Source: Euonymus europaeus | Lineage: Eukaryota; Streptophyta; Magnoliopsida; Celastrales; Celastraceae | DNA length: 64,000 bases | Direction of reading: 5' to 3' | NCBI GenBank assembly: GCA_963580455.1 | Contig: OY756969.1 | Span: 15,534,760 to 15,598,759, forward strand | Shown here: in pieces, positions 1 to 11,055 of the stretch | Position numbering within the stretch: the first letter of the stretch is position 1 | Layout of the letters: every line of letters starts with the position of its first letter | The notes under the pieces: model-generated | Told to the model about the DNA's origin: nothing | The model's input: only the letters and a program-made list of their open reading frames with translations | The model's database searches: none | Translations under genes and position numbers: made by a program

Positions 1-640
1 TGTTTTGAATTAATACTTGCTGTCTTGAGTTGATTTGAATTGATATTGATTATATTTGCTTGTTTGTGTACTTTAGAAATTGATATTATGGTGTTGCTTG
101 CTGCCATTTTTTGTTGGGATATTGCTTGTGATTGAACAACTTGTGATTAGTGGATTCTAGGTATATTTTTGATTGTTAATTTTCTGGAATATCAATCTGT
201 CTGTCTACTGTTCATATAGCTAGAGTTCGAATTTTGATCTGAATTTTTGATATTATGTTCATTAAGGTTTTTTCATATTGCATACCAAATTTCGTTACAT
301 TCCGAGCTGCTTGCCTAGGTCAAATAGCATTTACCCGACTAGTACACAGATTTGTATTATTGACATTACATTGTGCTACTTGACTTGTTTTGGTGATTAA
401 GTGCTCCATCGGATCATCTAATATCATATAAATTATCATTCATTCATTGGATCAATTAAAATTAGACATTGGCATTGAATTTCTTAGTGAGGTCAAGACT
501 TCCATTTTAGGTGCATTTACAAGTCTAGTTTTAATCATTTTTTGAGTTTAGGGGTTGTGTTAGCATTTGGGGTTATACTTAGTTTTTTGGAAACACAATT
601 CACCCCCCCCCCCCCCCCTCTTGTGTTAGCCTAGTGATTT
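1..640. other. Unassigned repeat-like left flank with poly-C tract
   Basis: AT-rich sequence with no open reading frame I can support. Near its right end is a run of about 16 C after the motif GGAAACACAATTCA (roughly 590-620). A GGAAACA...TTCACCCCCC tract is common around the LTR ends and leaders of plant Ty1/copia elements, so this may be a copia remnant. Nothing else supports the assignment. It abuts the gag fragment that begins near 641. Confidence 0.3.
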
Positions 641-825
641 CAAGTTTGATGATGGCCCTACCAAAGAGCATGTCTGCGCTTTCGGGCAAAATTATGCAGT
701 ATGTCAAGCTGGAAGAAGACAAACAAGGGGATCGGTAGTTTGGCTCCTAGGAGGGGACCTAGGAAAAGGAAAATTCAAGGTTTAAGAATAAGACTTGGAG
801 AGAAGGATTCAAAGATGAGCCCGAA
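641..825 (+). pseudogene. Gag fragment (left part) of old Tat-lineage element
   Basis: A short coding-like stretch on the plus strand reads like the helical part of a Ty3/gypsy Gag (for example KIMQYVKLEEDKQGDR), followed by stops. It ends exactly at the CCGAA duplication where the solo LTR begins. The reading resumes after the second CCGAA at 32019, where the Gag zinc-knuckle region follows. The two pieces are therefore read as one decayed gag split by the solo LTR and everything inside it. The piece is short and degenerate; the main support is the matching downstream half. Confidence 0.45.
821..825. repeat. TSD CCGAA, left copy (solo LTR)
   Basis: CCGAA directly precedes the TGTAATGCC start of the solo LTR. 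The same five bases follow its TGTTACA end at 32019-32023. A 5-bp duplication is the normal LTR-element integration footprint. Confidence 0.8.
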
Positions 826-1022
826 TGTAATGCCTTATCCCATGAAACTTTAATTTTCGAGCTCGTAGTACAGAACGCTACTTGTATTACATCCCAATCC
901 ATCACTACTACCTAATTCTATAGATAAGGAGAATCCAATTAATGCTATAATACCGATGAGCATTTAACAATTATAATCTCACAATGGTAATTAAATCATT
1001 AATGTACAATACATATTTCTTG

Positions 1023-1027
1023 ACCTC
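1023..1027. repeat. TSD ACCTC, left copy (Ogre insertion)
   Basis: ACCTC immediately precedes TGTTGTACCCC at 1028 and is repeated at 29999-30003, just after the 3' LTR end TTGCGACA. This defines the outer borders of the Ogre-type element. Confidence 0.9.
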
Positions 1028-1664
1028 TGTTGTACCCCAATTTTGGGTTTAAAATTAACCAAGAAAATCCAAAAATACAAATAATAATAAAGCTCGAAAT
1101 ATAGGTTGAATTAAGAGTTAAACTTGGGTCCAAAATTAAAAGGAAATTCAACAAACAATTTAAAGACTCATGTGTTGACCCAATAGGCCTAAATATTTCC
1201 TAGCCCGTTACAAAAGCCCAAAGGTTTACGAAGCGAGCAGACCCATTTGTCAGATATAACCCAATTTAGGCCCGAAAGTTTTAAAAATACGAAGCTCGGC
1301 CTGGCCCAAAACGTTAGTGTTTTAGTGGGTTTAAAATGATAGAGGCCCGGCCCAAAGCTTTAGTGTTTTACTTGGCCTAAATGGTAGAGGCCCGGCCCAC
1401 GGGAAGAAGAAAAAGAGGCGCCGGAGGTGTTGAAAAACGGAAAGAGAAGGGCGTAATTCAACGACCAATCTGGAAAGCAAGTAAAAGGGGATTCGGATTG
1501 ACAAAACCGAAGCCGGATGTTGTTGATTTTGGGTGATTGAGGATTCGGTGCCATGGGTATAAAAAGAGGCGGAGAAATCGGTTTAGGGGGAGGTTTTTCG
1601 GGGTTTTGAATGATCTGGGAGAGCTAGGGTTGTCTGGGATTCAGACTTGTTTTTTTGTTCTCCT

Positions 1665-1673
1665 CAGTTATTT
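1665..1673. repeat. 9-bp TSD CAGTTATTT, left copy (Mutator-like element)
   Basis: CAGTTATTT ends at 1673 and recurs at 6696-6704. The uninterrupted 3' LTR has a single CTGTTATTT at the matching place (about 21621), a clean empty site with one base difference. Confidence 0.9.
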
Positions 1674-3060
1674 GGGAAATTTGTGGATTTAACCCATTTT
1701 GAAAACCATTTTAGCTATGTAACCCTCATTTTAGAATTTTTAAAATCTAACCCTTTTAGCTAAGGAAATGTCATTCATGCCCCCAAAACTCATTTCCCTC
1801 CAAAACATCAAATAATATTATTAAAAACAAAAATATCTAACATAAAAAAACGTAAAAGTATCTTACACAGTTTCCAAACTCATTATCTCCCATCTTCTTC
1901 TTCTCTCTCTTGAAATTTATTCTTTCTTTCATGTTCTTCTTCTCTCTCTTGAACCTTCTTCTTTCTTCTGTGTTTTTCTTCTTCTTTCTTGAACCTTCTT
2001 CGTTTCTTCCATCCTCTTCTTTTCGCCATTTCTTGTTTTTCACTTCAACCTTCTTCTTCCCCAAAAGAGCACGAACAGTTCAAATAGTAGATTATAATCA
2101 AGAAATGATCAAGATGCAACCGCAATCGACTGGAAAATTTATTTCAAGCAGCGACTGTTGTTCATCATTTATGCTATATAAGGTCGGTTCTTGTTCAATC
2201 TTTTCTCTTTGAAAATGCATGTCCACTTTACTAGTTTACGTTTTAAGGTTTGGAGTGTGGGTGGGGATTAGCATCGATTTAATATGGCGTTTGATTGTGT
2301 TCTGAACAACAGTTAGGTTTTTAGGCAAAGAGTTTAGAAAAGTGTTTGCTTATGTTCTGTTTAGGTTTTTAAGCCAAGGGATGGACATTGTTTAGGTTTA
2401 TGTTTTGGATATTTACGATAATTACATGGTGGGTTTATAATAGTTATAACTATTCGGTTTAGAATAGTTTAATAGTGGGTTTAGAAATATTTCAGTTTTT
2501 ATGTTTTAGGTTTAGAATAATTATATTTCAGTTTAAAATGGTGACATTATGGGTTTATAATAGTTACATATTAGGTTTAGAATGATTTAATTGTTGAAGA
2601 ATTAAGATAATGTTTTGTATTGCAGGATACAATGAAAATCAAGTACAAAATTGAAGCTGCACACAGAATTCTCGCTAAAATTGCATTCTTTTGCAGAGTA
2701 TCATAGTGTTTAAAACAGTGTTACTTTCAGTTTAGAATAACGCTATTGATGTTTATAGCAATGTTACTCTTGGTTAGATTACAGTTATTTTGATATAAAA
2801 TCATGTTTAGTCACGAACATTGTATTATTTTGTCAACATCGTAATTAATTAATTTGGTTTAGAATAATATCATTTTGTGTTTAGAACTATTATCGTAATA
2901 TAGTTTAGAACAATATCATATTGGTTTAGAAGAATTTTGCTTAGTTATAAGCTATTATCAAATAAGATTAAAGACATAAAAGTAGCATATTGTTTAGAAC
3001 AAATGAATATTGTCTGATATATTTGAATTGCATTCATGCATTTCTTTAGTCAAATCCTAG
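1674..3060 (+). repeat. Left terminal inverted repeat of the Mutator-like element
   Basis: Matches 5301-6695 in reverse complement with a few percent differences by eye. It includes a CTT/TCTC-rich tract at about 1885-2055 and many dispersed GTTTAGAAT-like motifs from about 2450 on. The pairing breaks just after GTCAAATCCTAG at 3060. Confidence 0.85.
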
Positions 3061-5300
3061 TCATGGAAAACAGTAAATTAATTTGTTGAGCACTATATAA
3101 GCATTCTATGTTGTGTTCTGATTTAGAAAATAGGTTTATTTTGATTGAAAAACTATTAAATCTTATAGTTAATGGAGTATTTTGTATGGTACAATACTGA
3201 TTATTATTTTCAAAAGTAATATGTTCGTGGTTTAGAATAGTTTTAATTTTGGTTGAGAATCGTGCTTAATTGGTTTAGAATGATGTTTTTGTAGGTTTAG
3301 AACGATGAAAATTTATGTGCAGAATTATATAGTTTTTGTGGGGTATTAACTATCAAATTTATGAAGTTGATGAGTGCAAACATGTCATTATCAGTGTTTA
3401 AGCCAACAAAAGTGAAAATGGTTGAGAACATAAACAAAATGAAGTTTATAAAATCAAAAATTTTGGTTTAGAAGTGACTAATATTCTTTCATATGTTACA
3501 AGCAATCAAGACAAGGTTGATTAAAACTCTCATGATGAGTGTAATAATTTTCTTATCAAAAACATTTTTTAGATTTTTTTATTTCTTGCCATTAGAAATT
3601 AACATGCAGTGGCACTTTGTTGCCAAAAATAGTTAACCTATTTGAATCTTAACACCTTGGATTGCGGAGGTCCATCACTTTGGAATATGTAGTTCATGTC
3701 ATACTTTTTCGGCCCCCCAAAATAGCGAATAATTATCCCGACCTCAGTCATACCTACAAAAATGTATATTGTGTTCAAAAATGATTCAGTTATAAATAGA
3801 AATAAATAATATTGTAAACAAAAATTATATAATTCTCAACAGAAATTATAATTGTTCTATACCGAAAAACATCATTCTAAACCTATTAAACACCATTCTA
3901 AACCAAAATTAAAACTATTATAAACCACAAGGATATTACCTTTAAAAATAGCAATCAGTATTTTATCAGATAAAAAAATATTCTAAACTGAAAAGAACAT
4001 TATTCTAAACATAATTTTACACTATTCTAAACATAAATTAACACTGTTCTAGACCGAAAAATATTTAATTAACTATAAGGTCAATCAAAATATACTATGT
4101 TTTAAACTAGAACGCAATATAAAACGATTATATATTTTCAACATATTATCTTATTGTTTCTAAACAAGTTTTCGGCAAATGTGGAACCAAACAAGAAGGA
4201 CACATCAAGTTCCAAAACCCCAACACAACGAAGATTTACTTAAAAATATCATGCAATACAATAATAGAATGCTTAAAGAGGTTTGGAACAAGGTCCACCT
4301 GTGATTCATGTGTGATTGAATAAATAACTTAAAAGTTAAAATTATATAAAATATAGTTCAAAACTTATATAAATAGTAAATACACAATTCTAAACTGAAC
4401 ATAAAACTATTATAAACCAGTTCTACACTCATTCTAAACCTTATATTGTACGATTCTAAAACATAATATAACAGTTCAAAACATATATAACATTATATAC
4501 AGATTTTTAATTGCACATAAATATGTTCTAAAACAATACAGAGTCTTTTTTTCATTATCTTCAAAAGTAAAAACTCCCCAGCGACACGTGGCAATGTAAG
4601 TGGATTGACAAGAATAAGTCGTGCGTGTTACAACTCGCCCAATTGATGTTAATTTATGTTTAGAATATTGTTACTTTATGTTTAGAATATTATTTTGTCT
4701 AGTATATAATTAATTGTTATTTTCAAAAGTAATATGTCCGTGGTTTAGAATATTCTTAATTTTTTTTATTTAGAATGGTGCTTAATTGGTTTAGAATGAT
4801 ATTTTTAGGTTTAGAACGATGTTAATTTATGTTTAAAATTATATAGTTTTTATGTTCGGTTTAGAATTATGTATTTATTGTTATATCTATTTTGAATTTA
4901 ATTTTCCATTAATATAAATGCATGATATTTATTGAGGCATACTTGAACCATAGGTAGACATTGTTCATGTCATCTTGTTGAGAATAAAATATACATTTTT
5001 ATAGGTATGACTAAAGTCAGTGTAATTATTCGCTAAAGGTGAAAAAGTAAGAGTATCATAGTTTCGAAATATATTTCTTATGTTCAATTAATGGATAAAA
5101 TAGACAAACATACAAAGAGCCAACGCTATAGCGCCCAATCAATAAGAAAATTGATCTCAACTGATGTTTCTTCTGTTCCCAATTGTTTTTTCATCTATTC
5201 TCAATGCTAATATGTCTATTCTAAATCATAGCTTGTTTGTTCTCACATGAATTTATTTTTGTCTTACTAAGCAAGTAATGAAATCAGTAAATTCTGGGGC
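3061..5300. repeat. Central part of the Mutator-like element: AT-rich with internal repeats
   Basis: No gene seen. The block around 3200-3345 recurs as a direct copy around 4690-4865; both contain TTTTCAAAAGTAATATG followed by GTGGTTTAGAATA or GTGGTTTAGAATATTC. Related sequence around 3770-3970 is in the opposite orientation. The segment around 3690-3780 pairs with 4985-5050 as an inverted repeat (shared GGTATGACT, AATTATTCGCTA). The motif GTTTAGAAT appears many times and changes strand from block to block. Confidence 0.7.
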
Positions 5301-6695
5301 TAGGATTTGACTAAAGAAATGCATGAATGCAATTCAAATATACCAGACAATATTCATTTGTTCTAAACAATATGCTATTTTTATGTCTTTAATCTTATTT
5401 GATAATAGCTTATAACTAAGCAAAATTCTTCTAAACCAATATGATATTGTTCTAAACTATATTACGATAATAGTTCTAAACACAAAATGATATTATTCTA
5501 AACCAAATTAATTAATTACGATGTTGACAAAATAATACAATGTTCGTGACTAAACATGATTTTATATCAAAGTAACTGTAATCTAACTAAGAGTAACATT
5601 GCTATAAACATTAATAGCGTTATTCTAAACTAAAAGTAACATTGTTTTAAACACTATGATACTCTGCAAAAGAATGCAATTTTAGCGAGCATTCTGTGTG
5701 CAGCTTCAATTTTGTATTTGATTTTGATTGTATCCTGCAATACAAAACATTATCTTAATTCTTCAACAATTAAATCATTCTAAACCTAATATGTAACTAT
5801 TATAAACCCATAATGTCACCATTTTAAACTGAAATATAATTATTCTAAACCTAAAACATAAAAACTGAAATATTTCTAAACCCACTATTAAACTATTCTA
5901 AACCGAATAGTTATAACTATTCTAAACCCACCATGTAATTATCGTAAATATCCAAAACATAAACCTAAACAATGTCCATCCCTTGGCTTAAAAACCTAAA
6001 CAGAACATAACCAAACACTTTTCTAAATCCTCTGCCTAAAAACGTAACTGTTGTTCAGAACACAATCAAACGCCATATTAAATCGATGTTAATCCCCACC
6101 CACACTCCAAACCTTAAAACGTAAACTAGTAAAGTGGACATGCATTTTCAAAGAGAAAAGATCAAACAAGAACCGACCTTATATAGCATAAATGATGAAC
6201 AACAGTCGCTGCTTGAAATAAATTTTTCAGTCGATTGTGGTTGCATCTTGATCATTTCTTGATTATAATCCACTATTTGAACTGTTCGTGCTCTTTTGGG
6301 GAAGAAGAATGTTGAAGTGAAAAACAAGAAATGACGAAAAGAAGAGGATGGAAGAAAAGAAGAAGGTTCAAGAGAGAAGAAGAAAAACACAGAAGAAAGA
6401 AGAAGGTTCAAGAGAGAGAAGAAGAACATGAAAGAAAGAATAAATTTCAAGAGAGAGAAGAAGAAGATGGGAGATAATAAGTTTGGAAACTATGCAAGAT
6501 ACTTTTACGTTTTTTTATGTTAGATATTTTTGTTTTATTTGTTTTTAATAATATTATTTGATGTTTTGAAGGGAAATGAGTTTTGGGGGCATGAATGACA
6601 TTTCCTTAGCTAAAAGGATTAGATTTTAAAAATTCTAAAATGAGGGTTACATAGCTAAAACGGTTTTCAAAATGGGTCAAATCCACAAATTTCAC
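5301..6695 (-). repeat. Right terminal inverted repeat of the Mutator-like element
   Basis: Reverse complement of 1674-3060. Here the recurrent motif appears as ATTCTAAAC. It ends at AAATTTCAC, followed by the second CAGTTATTT TSD at 6696-6704. Confidence 0.85.
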
Positions 6696-9230
6696 CAGTT
6701 ATTTCGGTTTCTGGGGAATTTTTGATTGTTTCTTTTTTGGGTTTTCTTGATCACGTGTAACATTCGGGATTTCTTTCTTCGTCTTCTGGAGGGAACCTCT
6801 ATGGGGAATTAAGAAGAATAAAGAGTTGGTTCGGTTTCACTGGAGTAGGGTATTGTTTGAATCTCTTGAATTCTCTGTTTTTTCCTTGTTTCTGGGATTA
6901 TCTCATACCTGCTATTCTCATTTGGGCGTTCATCACTTTGACAATCAGAGGTATATTTTAATTTTTTATTTTTCTTTCTCTCTTGAATCAATTGCCCGAA
7001 TTTGAAGTCGCAGATTTTGTGTTAAGGAAGTCTCCAGTGTATAGTTGATTCGAGGGCTTTGAGTACTGATAAATAATTTGATTATTTTGAATTGGGTTTA
7101 TCTCGGATTCCTTAGTGTTCTGCCCCTTGATGCCTGCATATCTCATTGATTTGTTTGTATCACCATATTGAGAAAGATTCATAACTGGACTGTTTGTATT
7201 TCCTTGCTATGATGTGTTATTAAAATTTTGATGTTCCAATGCTTCGGTTATGAAAGGATAAGATCAGGGAGGGAAGTATTAGTCTCTTCGTGCTTCTGTG
7301 TTTGCTCTGTAAACATCAAACGTTAGATTGACAGAAACTGTTGTTGGCTATGCGTTTCAGCCTCAATAGAATCGCGGATTGAATTCCTCTGGCTGTGTTC
7401 TTGATTGTTGTAGGGTTATGAGCATGAACAAATATTGCCATACAAGATAGATGCGAACTTTGATTCCTATAATTCTGGGTTGCATTATATGTTTTGTAAA
7501 TTTTGTTCACTGTCTGGGGGCTCTTGAGTCATCTGTTTTACTTGATTATTGTTCTTGATTGATCTTTAGGAAAGCATGTGACATTTTGTTCATTGAATCC
7601 ATGGATGTTTAGTGCACCTTGTGTTTGATCTGTCAATTACATGTGGTACATGATTTGTTATTTTGTGAATGAAAGCAAGCTGTATGCATTAATTCGAGCA
7701 AAGCAGGTACACTAAGGATGAATCATAATTGTGTTTGAAATAAAGTCCATTTGATGATCTTTGAAAATCTGATTGTGATTGCTAATGATGTTTGATATAA
7801 AATCCAGTTTGCCCTCTTTGAAAATCTGGTTGTGATAAAAACATGATGGGTTTGGATGCTGCATATATATACTTGTCTATATATATGCATATACGTATGA
7901 ATGAGGATGCCTGATAGGGAAGTCTCGGATATTAGGTGTTAAAATTAGGGATAGGGCTAGTTATGGTTCCGAGATAATGAATTGGTAATACTAGATTTAT
8001 AGCTGCTGTGTTTCTCTTGAAATATTGGTCTGAGTTAGCATCAAGGTGGATTCATACACAGGTTTAAATTCGCATGATTCAAAGGAACGTTCTATCAAAA
8101 ACAATAAAATCACCGTTGGATTAGGCTAGTTTGTTTCCATTTGGGAAAGGAGCACAAATCATGCTCCACATCATGAGAAAATCCAGAACATTCTTCATTT
8201 GATACAAATCAATGTTACAACTAGGAGGTGATAATTGCATTACACAATCAATAACATGAATCTTCTTGTTGGCTTGTTCGATTCTTCATAAATGCTTGTT
8301 TACAGTTCGGTTCCTGATATAAATAATGAAGCATGTTTTAATTGAAGAAATTGGGTTGGGCTTGTAAATTGGACAAGTAGATTCAAAGGTTAAATGAAAT
8401 GGGCTGAATTGAGTTTTCTTTTAATTAAGGGTTGGGCCGAATATTACATATAATGCCTAGGATTTGATTTTTAAGGGGGCTTAGAGTGTGTTTTTGGTTT
8501 ATAATTTATTGTATATAAATTATTGATTAATTGATCCGATGACGGAGCCAAAATGGGAAAGCATTGGATGCTATCCCGAGAGGATTCTTGAGGAAATGAA
8601 ATGATGGAATCCCTACCATTGGATGGAAAAGGATTTCATGAAGTGCGGAGCCTTCAATACAATAACCGACCCTCGGTAATAAATTATTATTTTCAATCAT
8701 ACTAATTTAATAGTATGGTTGAAATGATGAATTACCTAAATAAAAACGGGAACCGAGTCCTTCTCATGCGTGTTTTTTTACTATATAATTGATGATGTGT
8801 TTTATTCAAGGTGTGTTTTTCATGTTATGTGAATTATGTGATTAATTTAACGGTGTTATTTGATTTACGTGTTATGTGATAAGTGTTAGTACATTTGAGT
8901 CGGGATTTGCGATAATTCATATCGTATAATCCTCGAAACTCGGTTCCCAACATTTTAATTAAATTTATTTTGAACTTTTATTTTTATTTCAATTTTATTT
9001 TATTTTCATTTTTATTTTATCTTTTATTCTTATTTTATTCATAATAATTCTGTTTCAAAACAGACGTTGTGGGGTGCCTAACACCTTCCCTACACGTAAC
9101 AAACTCACTTACTCATTTTCTCTAGATTTTCTCAGACCAAATTATTTTTAATCGGTGACCAATTGCACCTATTACAATTGGTGGCGACTCTCTTTTAAAA
9201 CTTCCCTCTCGCAAAACCGGTTGCGACAGC

Positions 9231-9248
9231 TGGCGACTCTGATGGGGA
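9231..9248 (+). promoter_or_regulatory. Primer-binding site of the Ogre element
   Basis: TGGCGACTCTGATGGGGA lies two bases after the 5' LTR end. It has the TGGCGACTC form used by Tat/Ogre elements, which are reported to prime from tRNA-Arg. The tRNA assignment comes from family knowledge; I did not align it to a tRNA. Confidence 0.8.
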
Positions 9249-9969
9249 AGACTAGTTTTTAAAATGTATATATATTTTTCTAAAAACAAACTAGTGAGTT
9301 GGGCCAATTAAATTTAATTTTTCTTATCCCATTATTTGATTCCGTTGTTTTCAATTACATATATTTGGTTTTTTATTTTGATTGATATGTTCTTATTATT
9401 ATTTTTTTATTTATTTACTTTTTTTTTCTTTCTTTTTCTAAAAAATGTGTTGAATGTTGATATGTTTTTGAGTTTTTTATATTATTGTCCTCACACATTG
9501 TGCACGACACCTTTTCATGAGTCCAACAACTCGGGCTCAAAACCCTTAGGAGAGGATGAAGTAAACGAGACCTTCGAGGGATTTCAATCCCCGTGCAGGC
9601 TCGCAAAAAATCCTCACTCGACCCACTCCTCTATTAAGAGGGACCCAGGCTATTCCAGCAATGGACACTGGCGGGGGAATAAGTCGGGAGCCTAGATTGT
9701 CCATAACCGATGACCATAGAGTTATAAGACACAGGAAACTACTTCTAACCTTAATTTGTGGTACATATTGTTGTGCTTGTACATACATGTTTCTACTTTG
9801 TTGATATATATATATATGATTCTGCTCTGTACATATGCACATTCTTGATCTTGATCACCTTTTTTCATCGTTTTCAACTTGCATTGCATATAGGAATCTT
9901 GGACATTATTGAAATCGAGACATTATTCAGAATTCATAAAGCTTGCAAAGCAGCACCGTGTCAGTTGAG
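9249..9969 (+). other. 5' leader of the Ogre element
   Basis: About 720 bp between the PBS and ORF1, with T-rich tracts at 9395-9440. Short open frames here (for example 9336-9695) have no recognisable domain and cross the T-rich tract, so I treat this as untranslated leader. Confidence 0.6.
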
Positions 9970-11046
9970 ATGATGGAGCGTGGGATGCTAGATATTGAAG
10001 AAGTAATCAGAGAATCACAGTGGGGACAAAAACAGCATGGAGATGGCCTTCACTCTAGTGAAAATGTACAATTACCTCGTGTGAAAAGTATAGAGTTTGA
10101 CCGATGCGATCTCAAGGAAATCAGGGATCTGTGGAATAGTATTTCAGTGGAAAGACATCATGTGTTCAATGGGAGATTTGGTCACATTGCGTATCTTTGT
10201 GTTGTAGCTGTCGATGTGCCTCTACTTGAAGCAATGTTGAGTTTTTATGATCCATCATATCACTGCTTTACTTTAGGGATCTATGACCTAACCCCCACTT
10301 TGGAGGAGTATGAAGAGTTGCTAAAAATTCCAAAAGAGGGCCTCAAGGGCATTTATAATCCAGGGCGTAAAGCAGGGGTTAAAAGCACATTGTCTAAAAT
10401 TCTGGGAATTCACAAGTCTGAGTTTGAAAAAGAGATAAAAGAAAAAGGGGCAAAAAGTAGTGAGTGTATATCTTGCAACTTTCTTATTCAGCATATTCGG
10501 GCCCATTTGGAAGACGATAAGATCTTTCCTGCTCTAGCCCTATTGATATATGGGACTGTCATTTTTCCAAAGGTAAAAGGCTACGTGGATGGACAGGTGA
10601 TCATTTTCTTTGAGCAATACTTGAACGGTGCCGATCCAATTCCATCTATATTGGCTGAGACTTTTCGAGTATTGAAATACTGTAGAGAACAGGGCAAGGG
10701 ACAATTCAGAGCCTGTGCAGCGTTGTTGACAATTTGGATAATGGGGCATCTTCCAGCACTTCCTCAATTCGGCTATCCCACAATAAAATTTTCGAGAGCA
10801 TACATGAGGTATAGTAGTCCTATTGCAGAATTCGCAGCTGCTGAATGGCCTAAAAGATCACCCGGCACAGAAAAGTGGAAGGAGTTCTTATTGACATTAG
10901 ATGATGTTATATGGCAAGCACCGTGGATGGGTACCGGAGCAGCCATCTATCGATGTGGGAGTTATCCATGGGTTCCCCTATTGGGGTTATGGGGAGCCAT
11001 TGCATATGCTCCTGCATTGGCATTGAGGCAGTTGACACATAAATAA
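9970..11046 (+). CDS. Ogre ORF1, N-terminal part (DUF7745/plant-mobile-domain-like)
   Basis: This is the extra gene that Ogre-type elements carry upstream of gag; its role in the life cycle is unknown. I place the start at the ATG at 9970 (ATGATGGAG), since no upstream ATG is in frame. The product has the features of the DUF7745 family found with Ogre ORF1: an early FGHIAYL motif, a YDLTPTLEEYEELL block and a C-terminal GTGAAIYRCG...VPLLGLWG region rich in Trp and aromatic residues. The early block resembles the plant mobile domain (aminotransferase-like) fold, which is an inference. An in-frame TAA at 11044-11046 stops it; the same frame continues at once and is open again to 12174. The original ORF1 was therefore probably one protein of about 735 codons, and the stop is a lesion. 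Confidence 0.75.
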   Translation: MMERGMLDIEEVIRESQWGQKQHGDGLHSSENVQLPRVKSIEFDRCDLKEIRDLWNSISVERHHVFNGRFGHIAYLCVVAVDVPLLEAMLSFYDPSYHCFTLGIYDLTPTLEEYEELLKIPKEGLKGIYNPGRKAGVKSTLSKILGIHKSEFEKEIKEKGAKSSECISCNFLIQHIRAHLEDDKIFPALALLIYGTVIFPKVKGYVDGQVIIFFEQYLNGADPIPSILAETFRVLKYCREQGKGQFRACAALLTIWIMGHLPALPQFGYPTIKFSRAYMRYSSPIAEFAAAEWPKRSPGTEKWKEFLLTLDDVIWQAPWMGTGAAIYRCGSYPWVPLLGLWGAIAYAPALALRQLTHK

Positions 11047-11055
11047 TTTATCCCT

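Larger units (their letters stand above)
1674..6695. mobile_element. Non-autonomous Mutator-like element with about 1.4-kb inverted repeats (foldback-like)
   Basis: A 5022-bp insertion in the Ogre 5' LTR, bounded by 9-bp TSDs. The left end reads GGGAAATTTGTGGATT; the right end, reverse-complemented, reads GTGAAATTTGTGGATT. The inverted repeats run 1674-3060 and 5301-6695, so more than half the element is one palindrome. The centre (3061-5300) carries smaller direct and inverted copies of its own parts. I see no transposase. The 9-bp TSD and long TIRs point to the Mutator superfamily. A 100-codon open frame occurs as a mirror pair, one in each arm (1910-2212 plus, 6148-6450 minus), but it is pyrimidine-rich low-complexity sequence and probably not a gene. 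Confidence 0.85.
1028..9228 (+). repeat. 5' LTR of the Ogre element (contains a Mutator-like insertion)
   Basis: Starts TGTTGTACCCC and ends GGTTGCGACA, matching 20891-29998. Its own sequence is 3170 bp once the element at 1674-6695 and one copy of its 9-bp TSD are removed. It is 531 bp shorter than the 3' LTR. Two gaps explain this exactly: 91 bp missing after position 1402 and 440 bp missing near 9050. The U5 end contains the GGTGACCAATTGCACC block just before the PBS. Confidence 0.9.

Noticed and set aside
1910..2212. 100-codon plus-strand frame, mirrored at 6148-6450 minus
   Set aside because: It lies in a CTT/TCTC-rich tract of the Mutator-like TIR, encodes Phe/Ser/Leu runs, and occurs twice only because the arms are inverted copies. 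The overlapping minus-strand Lys/Glu frame (1837-2064) is the same tract read backwards.
9336..9695. 119-codon frame before ORF1
   Set aside because: It starts in a T-rich tract and has no domain; it overlaps the expected untranslated leader.
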